Part shown: positions 63,829 through 64,000 of the stretch, piece by piece | Numbering within the stretch: the stretch's first letter is position 1 | Layout of the letters: the number at the start of each line of letters is the position of its first letter | Source of the DNA: Lumbricus rubellus | Taxonomy: Eukaryota > Annelida > Clitellata > Crassiclitellata > Lumbricidae | Assembly: GCA_945859605.1 (NCBI GenBank) | Contig: OX243811.1 | Location: forward strand, 36,941,750-37,005,749 | Length of the DNA stretch: 64,000 nucleotides | Direction of reading: 5' to 3' | The notes under the pieces: generated by a model | Database searches by the model: none | Seen by the model: only the letters and a program-made list of their open reading frames with translations | Told to the model about the DNA's origin: nothing | Made by a program: the position numbers and the translations under genes

Positions 63829-64000
63829 GTCAGACCGATATATAGGAGACTCATTGACAAGTTCATCCTATTTTGTATAGATCTATTAATTTTATAACCT
63901 ATAATTATATTGGATTATAATCCAATATCAGTTACTGTAGAGTAGTAGACAAAGGAGTCCCATGATGGACACCTTCTCGCCACAATGTACCACGTGATCT

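Noticed and set aside
1..64000. CRISPR arrays, operons or bacterial promoters
   Set aside because: Introns, poly(A) signals and repeat types show eukaryotic nuclear DNA; the tandem repeats present lack unique spacers.

Overview
This window is animal nuclear DNA. It has short exons with GT-AG introns, dispersed SINEs and LINEs, fossil DNA transposons and abundant microsatellites. Gene content, together with the very frequent palindromic word TAGGCCTA, suggests a marine invertebrate deuterostome, most likely an echinoderm. That assignment is an inference and no species can be named. Most gene models below were rebuilt exon by exon from splice signals, and every model was checked for reading-phase continuity.

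Layout: (1) 1-6018, plus strand: the last nine exons of a GH63-like glycoside hydrolase (YMR196W/mannosylglycerate-hydrolase-like group). (2) 6164-8134, minus strand: a complete four-exon dCTP pyrophosphatase 1 (DCTPP1) gene, convergent with the hydrolase. (3) 10806-11963, minus strand: a single-coding-exon F-box protein, FBXL8-like. (4) 11.96-15.9 kb: no gene recognised; it holds a MITE-like element rich in AAAAACCCAAG. (5) 15903-36910, plus strand: a complete formin-like gene (FMNL) with 29 coding exons, 1029 aa, a 3' UTR and a poly(A) signal. Its introns carry LINE relics, SINEs and tandem repeats. (6) 36.9-41.6 kb: intergenic, with a mariner-like end and a tract dense in TAGGCCTA. (7) About 41.6-47.05 kb: an apparently full-length CR1-like non-LTR retrotransposon with two open ORFs. 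(8) 48.1-51.3 kb: decayed hAT-type DNA transposon material, including a transposase C-terminus, with a TTAA-flanked insertion. (9) 53.2-54.8 kb: an 85-86 bp satellite array. (10) 55456-64000, plus strand: the first three coding exons of an SLC17 (sialin/VGLUT family) transporter, running off the right edge. Its 7.3-kb first intron is almost entirely nested repeats.

The host genes are functionally unrelated: carbohydrate hydrolysis, nucleotide-pool cleaning, ubiquitin ligase substrate selection, actin assembly and organic anion transport. No operon-like arrangement is expected or seen. The most unusual signals are a triplicated 3' splice site in FMNL, a PHD finger at the start of the LINE ORF2 with no ATG before it, a hairpin that includes a 5' splice site of the hydrolase gene, a pentanucleotide repeat that supplies the SLC17 exon 2 acceptor, and a 45-bp minisatellite open on both strands inside a candidate hAT element.
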